Source of the DNA: JAKIWV01 sp963773945
GTDB lineage: Archaea; Thermoplasmatota; Thermoplasmata; Lutacidiplasmatales; UBA184
NCBI GenBank assembly: GCA_963773945.1
Contig: CAVZDD010000003.1
Span: forward strand, 372,001 to 436,000
Direction of reading: 5' to 3'
Length of the DNA stretch: 64,000 nucleotides
In this document: positions 36,280 to 44,644 of the stretch, in pieces
How the letters are laid out: each line of letters opens with the position of its first letter
Position numbering within the stretch: the stretch's first letter is position 1
Notes under the pieces: model-generated
Told to the model about the DNA's origin: nothing
What the model saw: only the letters and a program-made list of their open reading frames with translations
The model's database searches: none
Program-made: the position numbers and the translations under genes

Positions 36280-37452
36280 ATGATGTCGTCCCAAGTGCCC
36301 GGTGAGCTAACGGGAGAATCCCTCCGGTTGAGAACGCCCGCGGGTTCGGTCCCGCTGGGCTTCGCTCAGGAGGAAGGTGTCGTCTACCTGGTCGCACGGG
36401 AGCGGGCTGCCCAGTGGCCGGTAGACCTCCTCCGGAACGGCCACGGAATGCTGACGCTCCCCGAGGGCGGCGTCGAGGGCACGCCGCGATTGATCAGCGA
36501 CCGGAGCGAACAGACCCGGGTGCTGCGCCTGTTCCTCCAAAAGTATGGACCCGACCGATTCGCCCGGTGGTACGAACATCCGGCCCGGATCCTTCGGGTC
36601 ACGCTGAACCCGGCTCCTCCGCATCAGGGCCCGGGCACCGAGCACTACTACGAATGGTTGCAATCCGAGTTCGACAACGTCGCCGAAGACTATGACCGGC
36701 ACATCACCGGCAACCGGATGAACCGTCTCCTCCGGAACCGGAGTCTCGCGTGGCTGGAACCCCGCTTCGCCCGATCCCGAAGACTGCTGGAGATCGGATG
36801 TGGGTCCGGCATGGAAACGCTCCCTATGCTCCGCGCCGGCCATCAGGTCGTCGCAGTCGACATCTCCGAGCGGATGCTGTCCACCGTCCGCTCGAAGGCG
36901 GAGCGGGAAGGCCTGGGCGGACAGCTCGAGACCCGGCACCTCCGGGCCCGGGACCTAGACTACCTCGTCGAGGACCTGGGAACCGGGAGCATCGATGGCG
37001 CGTACTCCACGTACGGCGCGCTGAACTGCGAACCAGATCTCGGGCCGATACCGGTCGCTCTCCGACGACTCCTCGCGCCCGGTGCCCCGTTTGTCGCTGG
37101 CGTGTACAACCGGTGGTGCCTTTTCGAGATAGCGGGGTACAGCGCGTCACTCCAGACGTCGCGGGCCTTTGGACGGCGCCGAAATCCCATCCCGGTCGGC
37201 AGTTCTCGTTTTTGCGTGGACGTGTACGCGCATTCCGTGGCGGACTTTGAGCGCCTCTTCCGCCCGGGATTCTCGGTGGAGCGGATCGAGGGGGTGCCGG
37301 TGCTCCTACCTCCCTCCGACCTCACCGGATACGCGGAGAAATTCTCGCGCCACTTTGAACGGTTGGCGGGATGGGACGCGTGGGTCGGCCACCGGTGGCC
37401 GTTCAACCGGCTCGGGGACCACTTCCTGATCACCCTGGTGCGGGCGTCGTAA
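36280..37452 (+). CDS. Split-barrel domain fused to SAM-dependent methyltransferase
   Basis: A 390-aa two-domain protein. Residues 1-110 resemble a flavin/F420 split-barrel of the nitroreductase or PNPOx type (VPLGFAQEEGVVYLVARE, RLISDRSEQTRVLRLFLQKYG split by short loops). Residues about 125-340 are a class I methyltransferase: SEFDNVAEDYDRHITGN, SAM motif LLEIGCGSGMETLPML, acidic VVAVDIS, and GAYSTYGALNCEP. The C-terminal part contains HRWPFNRLGDHF. The combination is uncommon. Lipid, sterol-like or glycan methylation would fit the neighbours, but the substrate is unknown. ATG 36280 (alternative ATG 36283). Confidence 0.65.
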   Translation: MMSSQVPGELTGESLRLRTPAGSVPLGFAQEEGVVYLVARERAAQWPVDLLRNGHGMLTLPEGGVEGTPRLISDRSEQTRVLRLFLQKYGPDRFARWYEHPARILRVTLNPAPPHQGPGTEHYYEWLQSEFDNVAEDYDRHITGNRMNRLLRNRSLAWLEPRFARSRRLLEIGCGSGMETLPMLRAGHQVVAVDISERMLSTVRSKAEREGLGGQLETRHLRARDLDYLVEDLGTGSIDGAYSTYGALNCEPDLGPIPVALRRLLAPGAPFVAGVYNRWCLFEIAGYSASLQTSRAFGRRRNPIPVGSSRFCVDVYAHSVADFERLFRPGFSVERIEGVPVLLPPSDLTGYAEKFSRHFERLAGWDAWVGHRWPFNRLGDHFLITLVRAS

Positions 37453-37465
37453 GAGGAGAGAGATC

Positions 37466-37762
37466 GTGGACCCGACCCCGTTGCCCCCCCGAGTCACCGA
37501 GCACTTCGAAATTTCTCGGCGACGCATTCGAGTGTACTCCGAACGCTGGCCGATCAAGTACCTCGTCTCCAACCACGGGCTCTGCCTCGGTATCGATACG
37601 AAGCGTCGATCGTTCCTGTTCTTGGCCCACCGAAAGGGCCTGATCGTCCGTCGACGTCCGGTAGGCGATACGGTGGTCGAGGACCTGAACTACGAAATCC
37701 CGGCCATTCTGCGGGCCCTCCAGGCGTCGAAGGCGGGGACGATGGGTGGCCCGACTCCCTGA
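37466..37762 (+). CDS. Conserved-looking hypothetical protein, 98 aa
   Basis: GTG start at 37466 with GAGGAGAG about 6 nt upstream. No family recognised. The middle (about 25-70) has alternating hydrophobic and basic residues suggesting a small beta-rich fold (IRVYSERWPIKYLV, SFLFLAHRKGLIVRRRP). It lies 13 nt after the fusion methyltransferase and overlaps the next methyltransferase start by 17 nt, so it is probably a co-expressed partner. Confidence 0.55.
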   Translation: MDPTPLPPRVTEHFEISRRRIRVYSERWPIKYLVSNHGLCLGIDTKRRSFLFLAHRKGLIVRRRPVGDTVVEDLNYEIPAILRALQASKAGTMGGPTP

Positions 37763-38743
37763 CACCACGCCCTTCGTATCGCTAGGTTTTCTCCGTCGGA
37801 TCGAGAGGGTTCTGGAAACGTCGGGTGACTTCGAATCCAACATGCCCGCGCAAGAACCGGTGTCGGACCGACCGCCGCCGGGGCGGTTCGTCCGTACATC
37901 CCCTCGGGCTCGCCTGGACACTGACGCGGGCCGGGTAGTCCTCCCCACGGCGCCGCCGCTCCCCCCACCCGGCTCTCAGGAGACACCCGACTTTTCACGA
38001 ATCGACTTCGACCGGCTCTGGTCCGGCCGCGGCAAAGTGACGGAAGTCGAGGGGACCCTCCTCGCCCGTGCCCTCGCTTCCGCTTCGCCGGGCCGTGGAT
38101 TGGAGATCGGTTCGGGTCCCGGTCGGCTCACCCGTACCTGGCTCAGTGGTCCCCCGATATCGTGGCCTCGGATGCCACCCTGTCCCTGCTGCGAAGCCGC
38201 CCGGTTTCCGAGAACGGAGAACCGCCGCGGGTCGGAGCCAACGTTTACCACTTGCCGTTCAAAGACGGGGTGTTCGCGGCGGCGACGATGGTGCGGGTGT
38301 TCGGCTTCCTGACCGACCCCGAAGCCGCACTCCGGGAAATCCATCGCGTCCTGCGTCCCGAGGGAGTTCTAGTCCTCTCCTTCGAACCTCACCCGACCGT
38401 GGGCAGTTTCGTCGATGACCTGAAGGTGAGTTTCGCCCGAAGTCGCGATGGGCGAATCCGGCCGAGGACATTCTCCACGGAGAGCGTGGTGCCCGTTCGC
38501 CCGAGCTCCTTCCCGGCGTGGTCCCACACCCGGGCCCATGTGCGCAAGTTGACCGACGCCGCCGGATTCTCGCCCGAGATGGAGTACCCCTGTGGCCTCG
38601 AAGATCTCGCCGGATTTCGACAGCTCCCAGCTTCCGTCTTCCTCTCCCTTGGACGGGCCCTGTCCGACTTGGGAGGGTTCCCTACGCGTTTCGCGCTGCT
38701 CCGAAGGGTGGCCGAGCCGGTGGGGTCGGTAGCCCCCCGGTAG
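37746..38743 (+). CDS. SAM-dependent methyltransferase, frameshift near 38131
   Basis: The first part (from GTG 37746, alternative ATG 37842) ends in the SAM-binding motif GLEIGSGPGRLT. The second part, in another frame, continues YLAQWSPDIVASDATLSLLRS, then NVYHLPFKDGVFAAATMVRVFGF, then the REIHRVLRPEGVLVLSFEP that typifies class I (UbiE-like) methyltransferases. Adding one C to the CCC at 38131-38133 joins them into about 332 aa. The first 80 residues are Pro-rich and unconserved. Located with the other methyltransferase and glycosyltransferases; acceptor unknown. Confidence 0.72.
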
Positions 38744-38795
38744 CCGATTTTGCCCACGCCCCAATCGCCCGCCAGCCCAGGCGCTTCGGAATCTT

Positions 38796-39557
38796 TCACA
38801 CGCGGACGCGGCGCCGGTCAAGACGACCCCAACGGGCCGGGTCCAGGAATCCGCGCACCAGCTTGGAGAAAAAGATCGGAGTGTAGAACAGATCGCGGGG
38901 CCGACCACTGTTCATGTGGATGAGCTGAATCACGAGGAGGGCGTAGAGCAGTTCTCGCGGATTCACCCCCGAGGTTGTCCGGATGGCCGCCCCCTGGAAT
39001 TCTGGCCAGTTCGGGGCGCTCCGATACGTTCCGCGGTGTTCCATCGCCTCCGGAACGTAGCGTACCCGGAGGCCGGCCTGGCGCGCCGCCCTTTGGAGGT
39101 AGTAGGTTTCCCTCGATTGTACAGAGTCCGGTATATCGGCCGCCAACGCCCAGCGCCGGCCAACCATCGTCAGTCCGAGGGGGAAACCGTACTGGAATCG
39201 ATGGCCGGCGGTCATCCCGACCACCGCGGCGGTCCGGGGAGCTTGGTAGGCCTCCCGCGCCCGCGCGTAGAAGTCGGGACGCGAGATAATCACGTCACTA
39301 TCGAGGAAGAGCACCGGATCGGTATCCGCAAGTTGCAAGGCAAGATTCCTCGCGTAGCCCAGACCGACCTCATCCGGGTAGACTTCCGCGCCCCAGCGAT
39401 GGGCGATCTCGGGAGTTCCGTCCGTGCTGGACCGGTCGACGACGATGATCCGGTGCACCGGGAGATGCCGCCGTGCGGCCTCCAGGGCGGCGTCGAGGGT
39501 CGCGGCGGAGTTGAACGTCGCCACGAGGACGTCGATGGGAGGCCCGCCAGATTCCAT
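38796..39557 (-). CDS. Family 2 glycosyltransferase
   Basis: A 253-aa GT-A-fold enzyme with the classic start IDVLVATFNSAATLDAAL, the IIVVDRSSTDGT loop, the metal-binding LFLDSDVII (DxD), and an acceptor-side ETYYLQRAARQAGLRVRYVPE. The C-terminus has an amphipathic or hydrophobic stretch (LLYALLVIQLIHMNSGRP) that may bind membrane, as in dolichyl-phosphate sugar transferases. ATG 39557. It closes the glycan/lipid cluster on the opposite strand. Confidence 0.82.
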   Translation of the reverse strand: MESGGPPIDVLVATFNSAATLDAALEAARRHLPVHRIIVVDRSSTDGTPEIAHRWGAEVYPDEVGLGYARNLALQLADTDPVLFLDSDVIISRPDFYARAREAYQAPRTAAVVGMTAGHRFQYGFPLGLTMVGRRWALAADIPDSVQSRETYYLQRAARQAGLRVRYVPEAMEHRGTYRSAPNWPEFQGAAIRTTSGVNPRELLYALLVIQLIHMNSGRPRDLFYTPIFFSKLVRGFLDPARWGRLDRRRVRV

Positions 39558-39698
39558 AGCCCTCCGGAGTCTCCTCGCGCCTCGCCCAAGGTTGGAGCCC
39601 CGCCGCCCCGGGCGACGCCGGTAGGGTGACCCAAGGGGAAGTTAAGCCCTCCATGGACCGGCCGTACACCCTAAGTGCCGCGATTTCCATCCCCGTTC

Positions 39699-40514
39699 AT
39701 GAGCGATTCGGACGTCGCCTCGGTTCAGGTCGACCGGCGCGACGCGGTGACCCAGGTCCGTCTATCTCGTCCGGCCAAACTCAACGCGTTAGACCCCGAC
39801 GCGGTGCGTCTTCTCCGGAGAGCGCTCCAAGATGCGGCCCATGACCCCGCGATCCGTGCCGTCATCCTGACGGGAGACGGAAAGGCGTTCTCCGCAGGGG
39901 GCGACGTCTCCTCGATGCAGGAGCACCTGAGGGCCGGCGATCTCGCTCGTCTGTTCCATGAACTGACCGGAGAGCTCGAGCTGACGATCCGGGAGCTCCT
40001 CGGCATGCGGAAGCCGGTCGTGGCCTCCCTTCCGGGCGTCGCGGCGGGCGGCGGCCTATCGCTCGCCCTGGCGTGCGATTGGCGCATCGCTTCCTCGAAC
40101 GCCACCCTGGTCCCGGCCTTCGGAGGACTGGGCGCGGTGCCGGACGGCGGACTCACGTTCTTCCTCCCGCACTTCGTGGGGATCGGCACCGCCCAGGAGT
40201 TGTTCTTCTCTTCGAGCCGCGTCTCGGCGGAACGAGCCCTGAGCCTCGGCCTGGTGCACGAGGTCGTGCCCCCCGAGGAGCTCGAAGCGCGGACCTGGGC
40301 GAAGGCCAACGAGCTGGCGGCTGGCCCGACCCTTGCCTACGCGGCCCTCAAGCATCTGCTGATCACGTCCTACGGATCAAGCCTCGAAAGTCAACTGGCC
40401 CTCGAACGCCGGTATGCCGTCGAAGTGGCTGCCGGACCCGAGCTCGCGGAGGGTATCCAGGCCTTCGGCGAGAAACGGAAACCGGACTTCCCGTCCCCCG
40501 AAGACAACGATTAG
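39699..40514 (+). CDS. Enoyl-CoA hydratase/isomerase family, PaaG-like
   Basis: A 271-aa crotonase-fold protein from ATG 39699. The oxyanion-hole segments are present (FSAGGDVSSMQ and VAAGGGLSLALACD). The two hydratase glutamates are absent: Ser replaces the first in GGGLSLA, and the second region reads ATLVPAFGGLGAVPDGG. That pattern, with the Asp of VPDGG, resembles the PaaG isomerase group (ring-epoxide or double-bond isomerases) rather than a hydratase. An in-frame GTG at 39675 is an alternative start. Ends with a 4-nt convergent overlap with acylphosphatase. Confidence 0.8.
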   Translation: MSDSDVASVQVDRRDAVTQVRLSRPAKLNALDPDAVRLLRRALQDAAHDPAIRAVILTGDGKAFSAGGDVSSMQEHLRAGDLARLFHELTGELELTIRELLGMRKPVVASLPGVAAGGGLSLALACDWRIASSNATLVPAFGGLGAVPDGGLTFFLPHFVGIGTAQELFFSSSRVSAERALSLGLVHEVVPPEELEARTWAKANELAAGPTLAYAALKHLLITSYGSSLESQLALERRYAVEVAAGPELAEGIQAFGEKRKPDFPSPEDND

Positions 40515-40771
40515 CGAATCTGGACGGGAGGAAGACTCCCCTGCAGCGGAAGTTCCTCTCGCTCCACGCGGTCGATCTGTGCCAGTGGATGCTCCTCGTG
40601 GAGCACGCGCTCCAATTCCCGCAGTGCGGCCGGTTCCCCTTCGAGCTGTGCCTCCACGCTCCCATCGGGCCGGTTCTCGACGAATCCCCCGATGCCCAGC
40701 GCGCGGGAGCGGCTTCTCACGAACTGCCGGAATCCGACGCCTTGCACTCGGCCACTGAACCGGAACCGCAT
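40511..40771 (-). CDS. acyP: Acylphosphatase
   Basis: Small alpha/beta enzyme of 86 aa that hydrolyses acyl phosphates. The phosphate cradle with catalytic Arg is GRVQGVGFRQFV, and the catalytic Asn is in GGFVENRPDGSVE. ATG 40771 gives the usual length and lies about 12 nt after the start site predicted from the bidirectional TATA-like element at 40804-40815. The frame is open to 40819, but that extension would include the promoter. Confidence 0.93.
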   Translation of the reverse strand: MRFRFSGRVQGVGFRQFVRSRSRALGIGGFVENRPDGSVEAQLEGEPAALRELERVLHEEHPLAQIDRVEREELPLQGSLPPVQIR

Positions 40772-40803
40772 CCGGATTCGAGACACGACCGTCAAACGTG
40801 TGA

Positions 40804-40815
40804 CCTTAAATAAAG
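40804..40815. promoter_or_regulatory. Bidirectional AT-rich promoter element of acyP and the nuo operon
   Basis: CCTTAAATAAAG is the only strongly AT-rich patch between the divergent acylphosphatase (minus) and nuoA (plus) genes. It reads TATA-like in both directions, leaving about 25 nt of leader for nuoA. Confidence 0.5.
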
Positions 40816-40867
40816 CCAAAAGGTTCGAAACAACGACTGAGTGCGCTAGCCGGAGGAAGGTCGAAAA

Positions 40868-41233
40868 ATGGGGGCCGGCATCACCACCTTCCTGGTCTTC
40901 GCGGCCATCGCGTGTGTGTTCGGAATCGGTTCAATTATCGGTAACAAAACCCTCGGCGCCAAGCGCCGGCGCGCGTACCTCCAGGCCCTCACGTACGAAT
41001 CCGGGCAGGAACCGGAGGGCGAGACCCAGATCGACTTCCCGACCCAGCACTACACCTTCGCGATCGTTTTCGTCGCCGTCGACGTGATCGGGTTCGTCCT
41101 CGCGTTGTGGGGCGTGAACTATCGGGCGAGCCACGACGCGCTGCTGCCGACCTTCATCGTGTTCGGATTTACTGCGTTGGCGATTATCGGCATCTACTAT
41201 GCCCTCGTGGGCGAGCGGAGGCTCGTCGTATGA
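40868..41233 (+). CDS. nuoA: NADH-quinone oxidoreductase-type complex, subunit A
   Basis: Membrane subunit of 121 aa with three TM segments (about 5-25, 60-85, 95-113) and the NuoA signature around TYESGQEPEGETQIDFPTQHY before the second TM. It contributes to the quinone-channel/membrane interface. First gene of an 11-gene cluster encoding a complex I without the NADH-dehydrogenase module. GGAGGAA at about 40853-40859 is 8 nt before ATG. The nuoB start overlaps its stop (ATGA). Confidence 0.92.
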   Translation: MGAGITTFLVFAAIACVFGIGSIIGNKTLGAKRRRAYLQALTYESGQEPEGETQIDFPTQHYTFAIVFVAVDVIGFVLALWGVNYRASHDALLPTFIVFGFTALAIIGIYYALVGERRLVV

Positions 41234-41847
41234 GCGGTCAGACTCCCCTTCCCCCCAAAGCGGCCCCTCCACCCTCCGGGGCCCACGCCGACATTCCGCT
41301 CGAGGTCGTCGGCCAACCGGGGGTCCCCTTTTTCGAGATCGAGACCCTGCGGGCGCGCGAGTTCATCCCGGCCGCCAAAGAGGCCCTTTCCTCGCTGCTG
41401 AAGGAGCAGGCGGAGGGGAAGCTCATCCGCCCCGTCTTCAACTGGGCCGGCCGGAACTCGCTGTTCCCCCTCCATTGGGGATTGGCCTGCTGCGCCATCG
41501 AGTTCGCCGCCGCGTTCGGCGCCCGTTGGGACGCCGAGCGATTCGGGATCGTGCCGCGATCCTCTCCTCGACAGTGCGACCTGCTGATCGTCAATGGAAC
41601 GGTCACGTGGAAGGTCTCGCACAAGCTCATCACGCTCTACGAGCAGATGCCGGAGCCCAAGTGGGCGATCGCGATGGGCAATTGCGCAACGGGGGGGGGT
41701 CCGTTCCGCACCGCCTACTCGGTGGTGCCCGGGGTGGACAAGTTGATCCCGGTCGACGTTTACATTGCCGGATGCCCGCCACGGCCGGAGAACCTGCTGG
41801 ACGGGATTCTCCGATTGGAGAAACTGATCAAGGAGCGCGGCGAGTAG
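41230..41847 (+). CDS. nuoB: Complex I subunit B, carrying cluster N2
   Basis: A 205-aa iron-sulfur subunit. The four N2 ligands are visible: the adjacent cysteines in GLACCAIEF, Cys in MGNCATGGGPF and Cys in AGCPPRPE. A Pro-rich N-terminus of about 60 residues precedes the core. It passes electrons from the peripheral arm to quinone with NuoD. ATG 41230 overlaps nuoA by 4 nt. Confidence 0.95.
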   Translation: MSGQTPLPPKAAPPPSGAHADIPLEVVGQPGVPFFEIETLRAREFIPAAKEALSSLLKEQAEGKLIRPVFNWAGRNSLFPLHWGLACCAIEFAAAFGARWDAERFGIVPRSSPRQCDLLIVNGTVTWKVSHKLITLYEQMPEPKWAIAMGNCATGGGPFRTAYSVVPGVDKLIPVDVYIAGCPPRPENLLDGILRLEKLIKERGE

Positions 41848-41889
41848 CCCGCCCGGTCGGAGCTGGACGGAGGGGGACTGGGGCGCACC

Positions 41890-42366
41890 GTGCAGACCAC
41901 CGAGCTCGCCACGATTCTCACCTCGAAGTTCGGGGACCAGGTCCTGGGCGTCGATGAGTTTTCCGGATTGCTGGGTCGTGTCCGATTCCAACCGGCCATC
42001 GCGACGGAGCTCTTCCGAACATTCCGAGATGACCTCGGATTTACCCATTTGTCGATGGTGGGTGCCGTCGATTGGGTGGACCATCGGGAAGTGTTCTACG
42101 CGCTCTGGTCGGACGTCGACAAGGTCTACGTGATGCTGTCGACGAATCTTCCCTCCGAGTCGCCGTCGATCGCCAGCGCGGTACCGATCTGGCCCTCGGC
42201 CAACGCGCACGAGCGGGAAGCCTGGGACTTGGTTGGTGTCCGCTTCGTAGGACACCCGGACCTTCGCCGGATTTTCATGCCGGAGGGCTACGCCTACCAC
42301 CCGCTGCTGCGGTCGTTCAAGATCCACGAGCCCGAGGACCTGGAGGTGAAGGTGCGCAGTGACTGA
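41890..42366 (+). CDS. nuoC: Complex I subunit C (30-kDa type)
   Basis: A 158-aa subunit with the conserved block SANAHEREAWDLVGVRFVGHP followed by RRIFMPEGYAYHPLLRSF. Separate from NuoD, unlike the fused E. coli form. GTG 41890 and an 8-nt overlap with nuoD. Part of the quinone-reducing module. Confidence 0.93.
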   Translation: MQTTELATILTSKFGDQVLGVDEFSGLLGRVRFQPAIATELFRTFRDDLGFTHLSMVGAVDWVDHREVFYALWSDVDKVYVMLSTNLPSESPSIASAVPIWPSANAHEREAWDLVGVRFVGHPDLRRIFMPEGYAYHPLLRSFKIHEPEDLEVKVRSD

Positions 42367-43504
42367 GATGTGGGTCAACATGGGGCCGCAACACCCCATG
42401 ACGCACGGCCTCTGGAACCTCCGCGTGAGGATCGAGGGCGAGATCATCAAGGATGTGGAACCCGAGATGGGGTACCTGCACCGGGGCATCGAGAAGATCT
42501 CCGAGGACCGGCACTACAACGAGATCATCACGCTCATGGACCGGACCTGCTACGTGGCCGGCCTCGCGTGGGAGCACCTGTTCATCCTCGCCTCCGAACA
42601 GGCGCTCCACATCACCCCGCCCGAGCGGGCGGAGTACATCCGCGTCCTCTCGTCGGAGCTGCAGCGTATCGCGAGCCACCTGATGTGGTACTCGGCCTTC
42701 GTCCAGGACATTGGCCTGATGACCCCATTCCTGTACGGGATGCGGGACCGGGACCTCATCCTGGACCTGTTCCAGAGCTACACCGGCGGCCGCCTCACCT
42801 ACGAGTACATGCGCGTGGGGGGGGTGCGCAACGACCTGCCGCTCGGCTTCACCGAGCGCTGCCGCAAGGTGATCGACTGGTGCATGGACCGATGGGTCGA
42901 GTACGACCAGCTCTGCCTCTCCTCAACGATCTTCCACGAGCGCTGCGACGGGATCGGGGTACTCCACGAACCGGAGGCGGTCGCCTACGGGGTGACCGGA
43001 CCGATGCTCCGTTCCGCCGGCTCGCACCGGGACCTGCGGAAGGATCGACCGTATTCGGTTTACGACAAGCTCCACTTCGATGTCGCGACCGCCACCACCG
43101 CGGACGTAACGGGTCGCTACCTCGTCCGGATGGAAGAGATGCGCCAGTCGGTGCGGATCGTGCGTCAATGCCTCGACTGGCTCGATGACCACCCCGGGCC
43201 CGTCATGGCCGCTCAGCTCCCCCGGTGGCTCGGAGCGCCGTATGCGCCGGTCGGCAACGAATCGTACCTGCTCAAGCGGAACTATCCTACGGGTCTGGGG
43301 TTCTCGATGGTCGAGGAACCCCACGGCGAAGCGGGCGCCTACGTCGTGAACGACGGAGGCGAGCACCCGTACCGGGTGAAGTTCCGGTCGCCGGTGCTGA
43401 TCAACATCTGGGCGGCCAAGCGCTATCTGCCCGGCTATCGCGTGGCTGACATTCCTCCGATCATGGGCAGCGTCGACGTCTGCGTCGGGGAGTGTGACCG
43501 ATAG
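42359..43504 (+). CDS. nuoD: Complex I subunit D (49-kDa type)
   Basis: A 381-aa subunit of the [NiFe]-hydrogenase large-subunit fold that forms the quinone site. Recognisable are GPQHPMTHGLWNLRV, EPEMGYLHRGIEK, RIASHLMWYSAF, and the C-terminal VNIWAAKRYLPGYRVADIPPIMGSVD in pieces. The [NiFe] cysteine ligands are absent, as expected for complex I. GTG 42359. The next gene follows after 5 nt. Confidence 0.95.
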   Translation: MTEMWVNMGPQHPMTHGLWNLRVRIEGEIIKDVEPEMGYLHRGIEKISEDRHYNEIITLMDRTCYVAGLAWEHLFILASEQALHITPPERAEYIRVLSSELQRIASHLMWYSAFVQDIGLMTPFLYGMRDRDLILDLFQSYTGGRLTYEYMRVGGVRNDLPLGFTERCRKVIDWCMDRWVEYDQLCLSSTIFHERCDGIGVLHEPEAVAYGVTGPMLRSAGSHRDLRKDRPYSVYDKLHFDVATATTADVTGRYLVRMEEMRQSVRIVRQCLDWLDDHPGPVMAAQLPRWLGAPYAPVGNESYLLKRNYPTGLGFSMVEEPHGEAGAYVVNDGGEHPYRVKFRSPVLINIWAAKRYLPGYRVADIPPIMGSVDVCVGECDR

Positions 43505-43509
43505 ATCGG

Positions 43510-44640
43510 ATGTCGAACGTCACGTTGTTCTCGGTATCGTACACGATCTCGGCCGACATCCTCGGCGCGGTCGCGCGCGTGTTCCCCGCCCCGGTCCATG
43601 GGTGGCTCGTCTCGGGCGACGTCGTCACCGGCCTCGGGGCCTTGATCTTCGCCGCGATCCTCCTCGGGGCGAGCATGATCAACACGATCATGCTAATCTG
43701 GTGGGAGCGGAAGCTGCTGGGCCGCTTCATGGACCGCCGCGGCGCGATGCACGTGGGGTTCGCGGGCCTGCTCCAGAACTTCGCCGACGGGCTCAAACTG
43801 TTCCGTAAGGACACGGTGCGCCCGGGACAGGCCGACCCCCTGGGCTTCTGGCTGTCCCCGACGGCCTACATGGTCACCTCCCTCGTGATCTTCGGCATCC
43901 TGCCGATCTCGACCGGTTGGAACGGAGGCACGCTGCCCCTGACCCTCCTGCTCGCGCTCGTGATCTTCTCCTTCGCGCCACTCTTCATCTTCCTCGGCGC
44001 CTGGGCGAGCAACAACAAGTACTCCCTGCTCGGCGGCATGCGCTCGGCGGCCCAGATGATCGCCTACGAGGTGCCGATCCTCCTGGCGGTCGTGGCGGTC
44101 GTCGTCGTTGCGGGCTCGTTCGACCTGACGACCATCGTCAACGAGCAACGGAACTACTGGTTCTGGGCTCCGTTGTTCCTCGCGCTCATCGTGTTCCTCA
44201 CGGGCATGCTGGCCGAGATGGAGCGGATCCCCTTCGACCTGCCCGAGGCCGAGGCGGAGCTCGTCGAGGGCTGGAACACCGAGTACGGGGGAATGCTGTT
44301 TGCCTACTTCATGCTCGCCGACTACCTGCGCGCGCTCGTCGGCAGCATCCTGGTCGTGCTGCTGTTCCTCGGCGGCTGGACCCTTCCGACGTACGTGCCA
44401 TCGGTCCTGACGAGCTTCCCGCTGGCCGGCATCTTCTGGTTCATGGTGAAGACGTACCTCGTCTTCGGACTCTTCGTCTGGATCCGGGCCTCCCTGCCGC
44501 GGATCCGGACCGACCAACTCCTCAAGCTGGGCTGGATGCGCATGGTCCCCCTCGCGCTGCTGAGCGTGGTCCTGGCCGTCCTCGTTGTGCAGGCCCACTG
44601 TATCCCGCTGGTCGGTTGCGTGCCGTCGATGGGGGGCTAA
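43510..44640 (+). CDS. nuoH: Complex I subunit H
   Basis: A 376-aa membrane subunit with about eight TM helices, joining the peripheral and membrane arms and lining the quinone tunnel. Signature segments are WWERKLLGRFMDRRG, GLLQNFADGLKLFRKD and the acidic loop EMERIPFDLPEAEAELVEGW, followed by NTEYGG. ATG 43510. nuoI begins 4 nt after the stop. Confidence 0.95.
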   Translation: MSNVTLFSVSYTISADILGAVARVFPAPVHGWLVSGDVVTGLGALIFAAILLGASMINTIMLIWWERKLLGRFMDRRGAMHVGFAGLLQNFADGLKLFRKDTVRPGQADPLGFWLSPTAYMVTSLVIFGILPISTGWNGGTLPLTLLLALVIFSFAPLFIFLGAWASNNKYSLLGGMRSAAQMIAYEVPILLAVVAVVVVAGSFDLTTIVNEQRNYWFWAPLFLALIVFLTGMLAEMERIPFDLPEAEAELVEGWNTEYGGMLFAYFMLADYLRALVGSILVVLLFLGGWTLPTYVPSVLTSFPLAGIFWFMVKTYLVFGLFVWIRASLPRIRTDQLLKLGWMRMVPLALLSVVLAVLVVQAHCIPLVGCVPSMGG

Positions 44641-44644
44641 GCCG

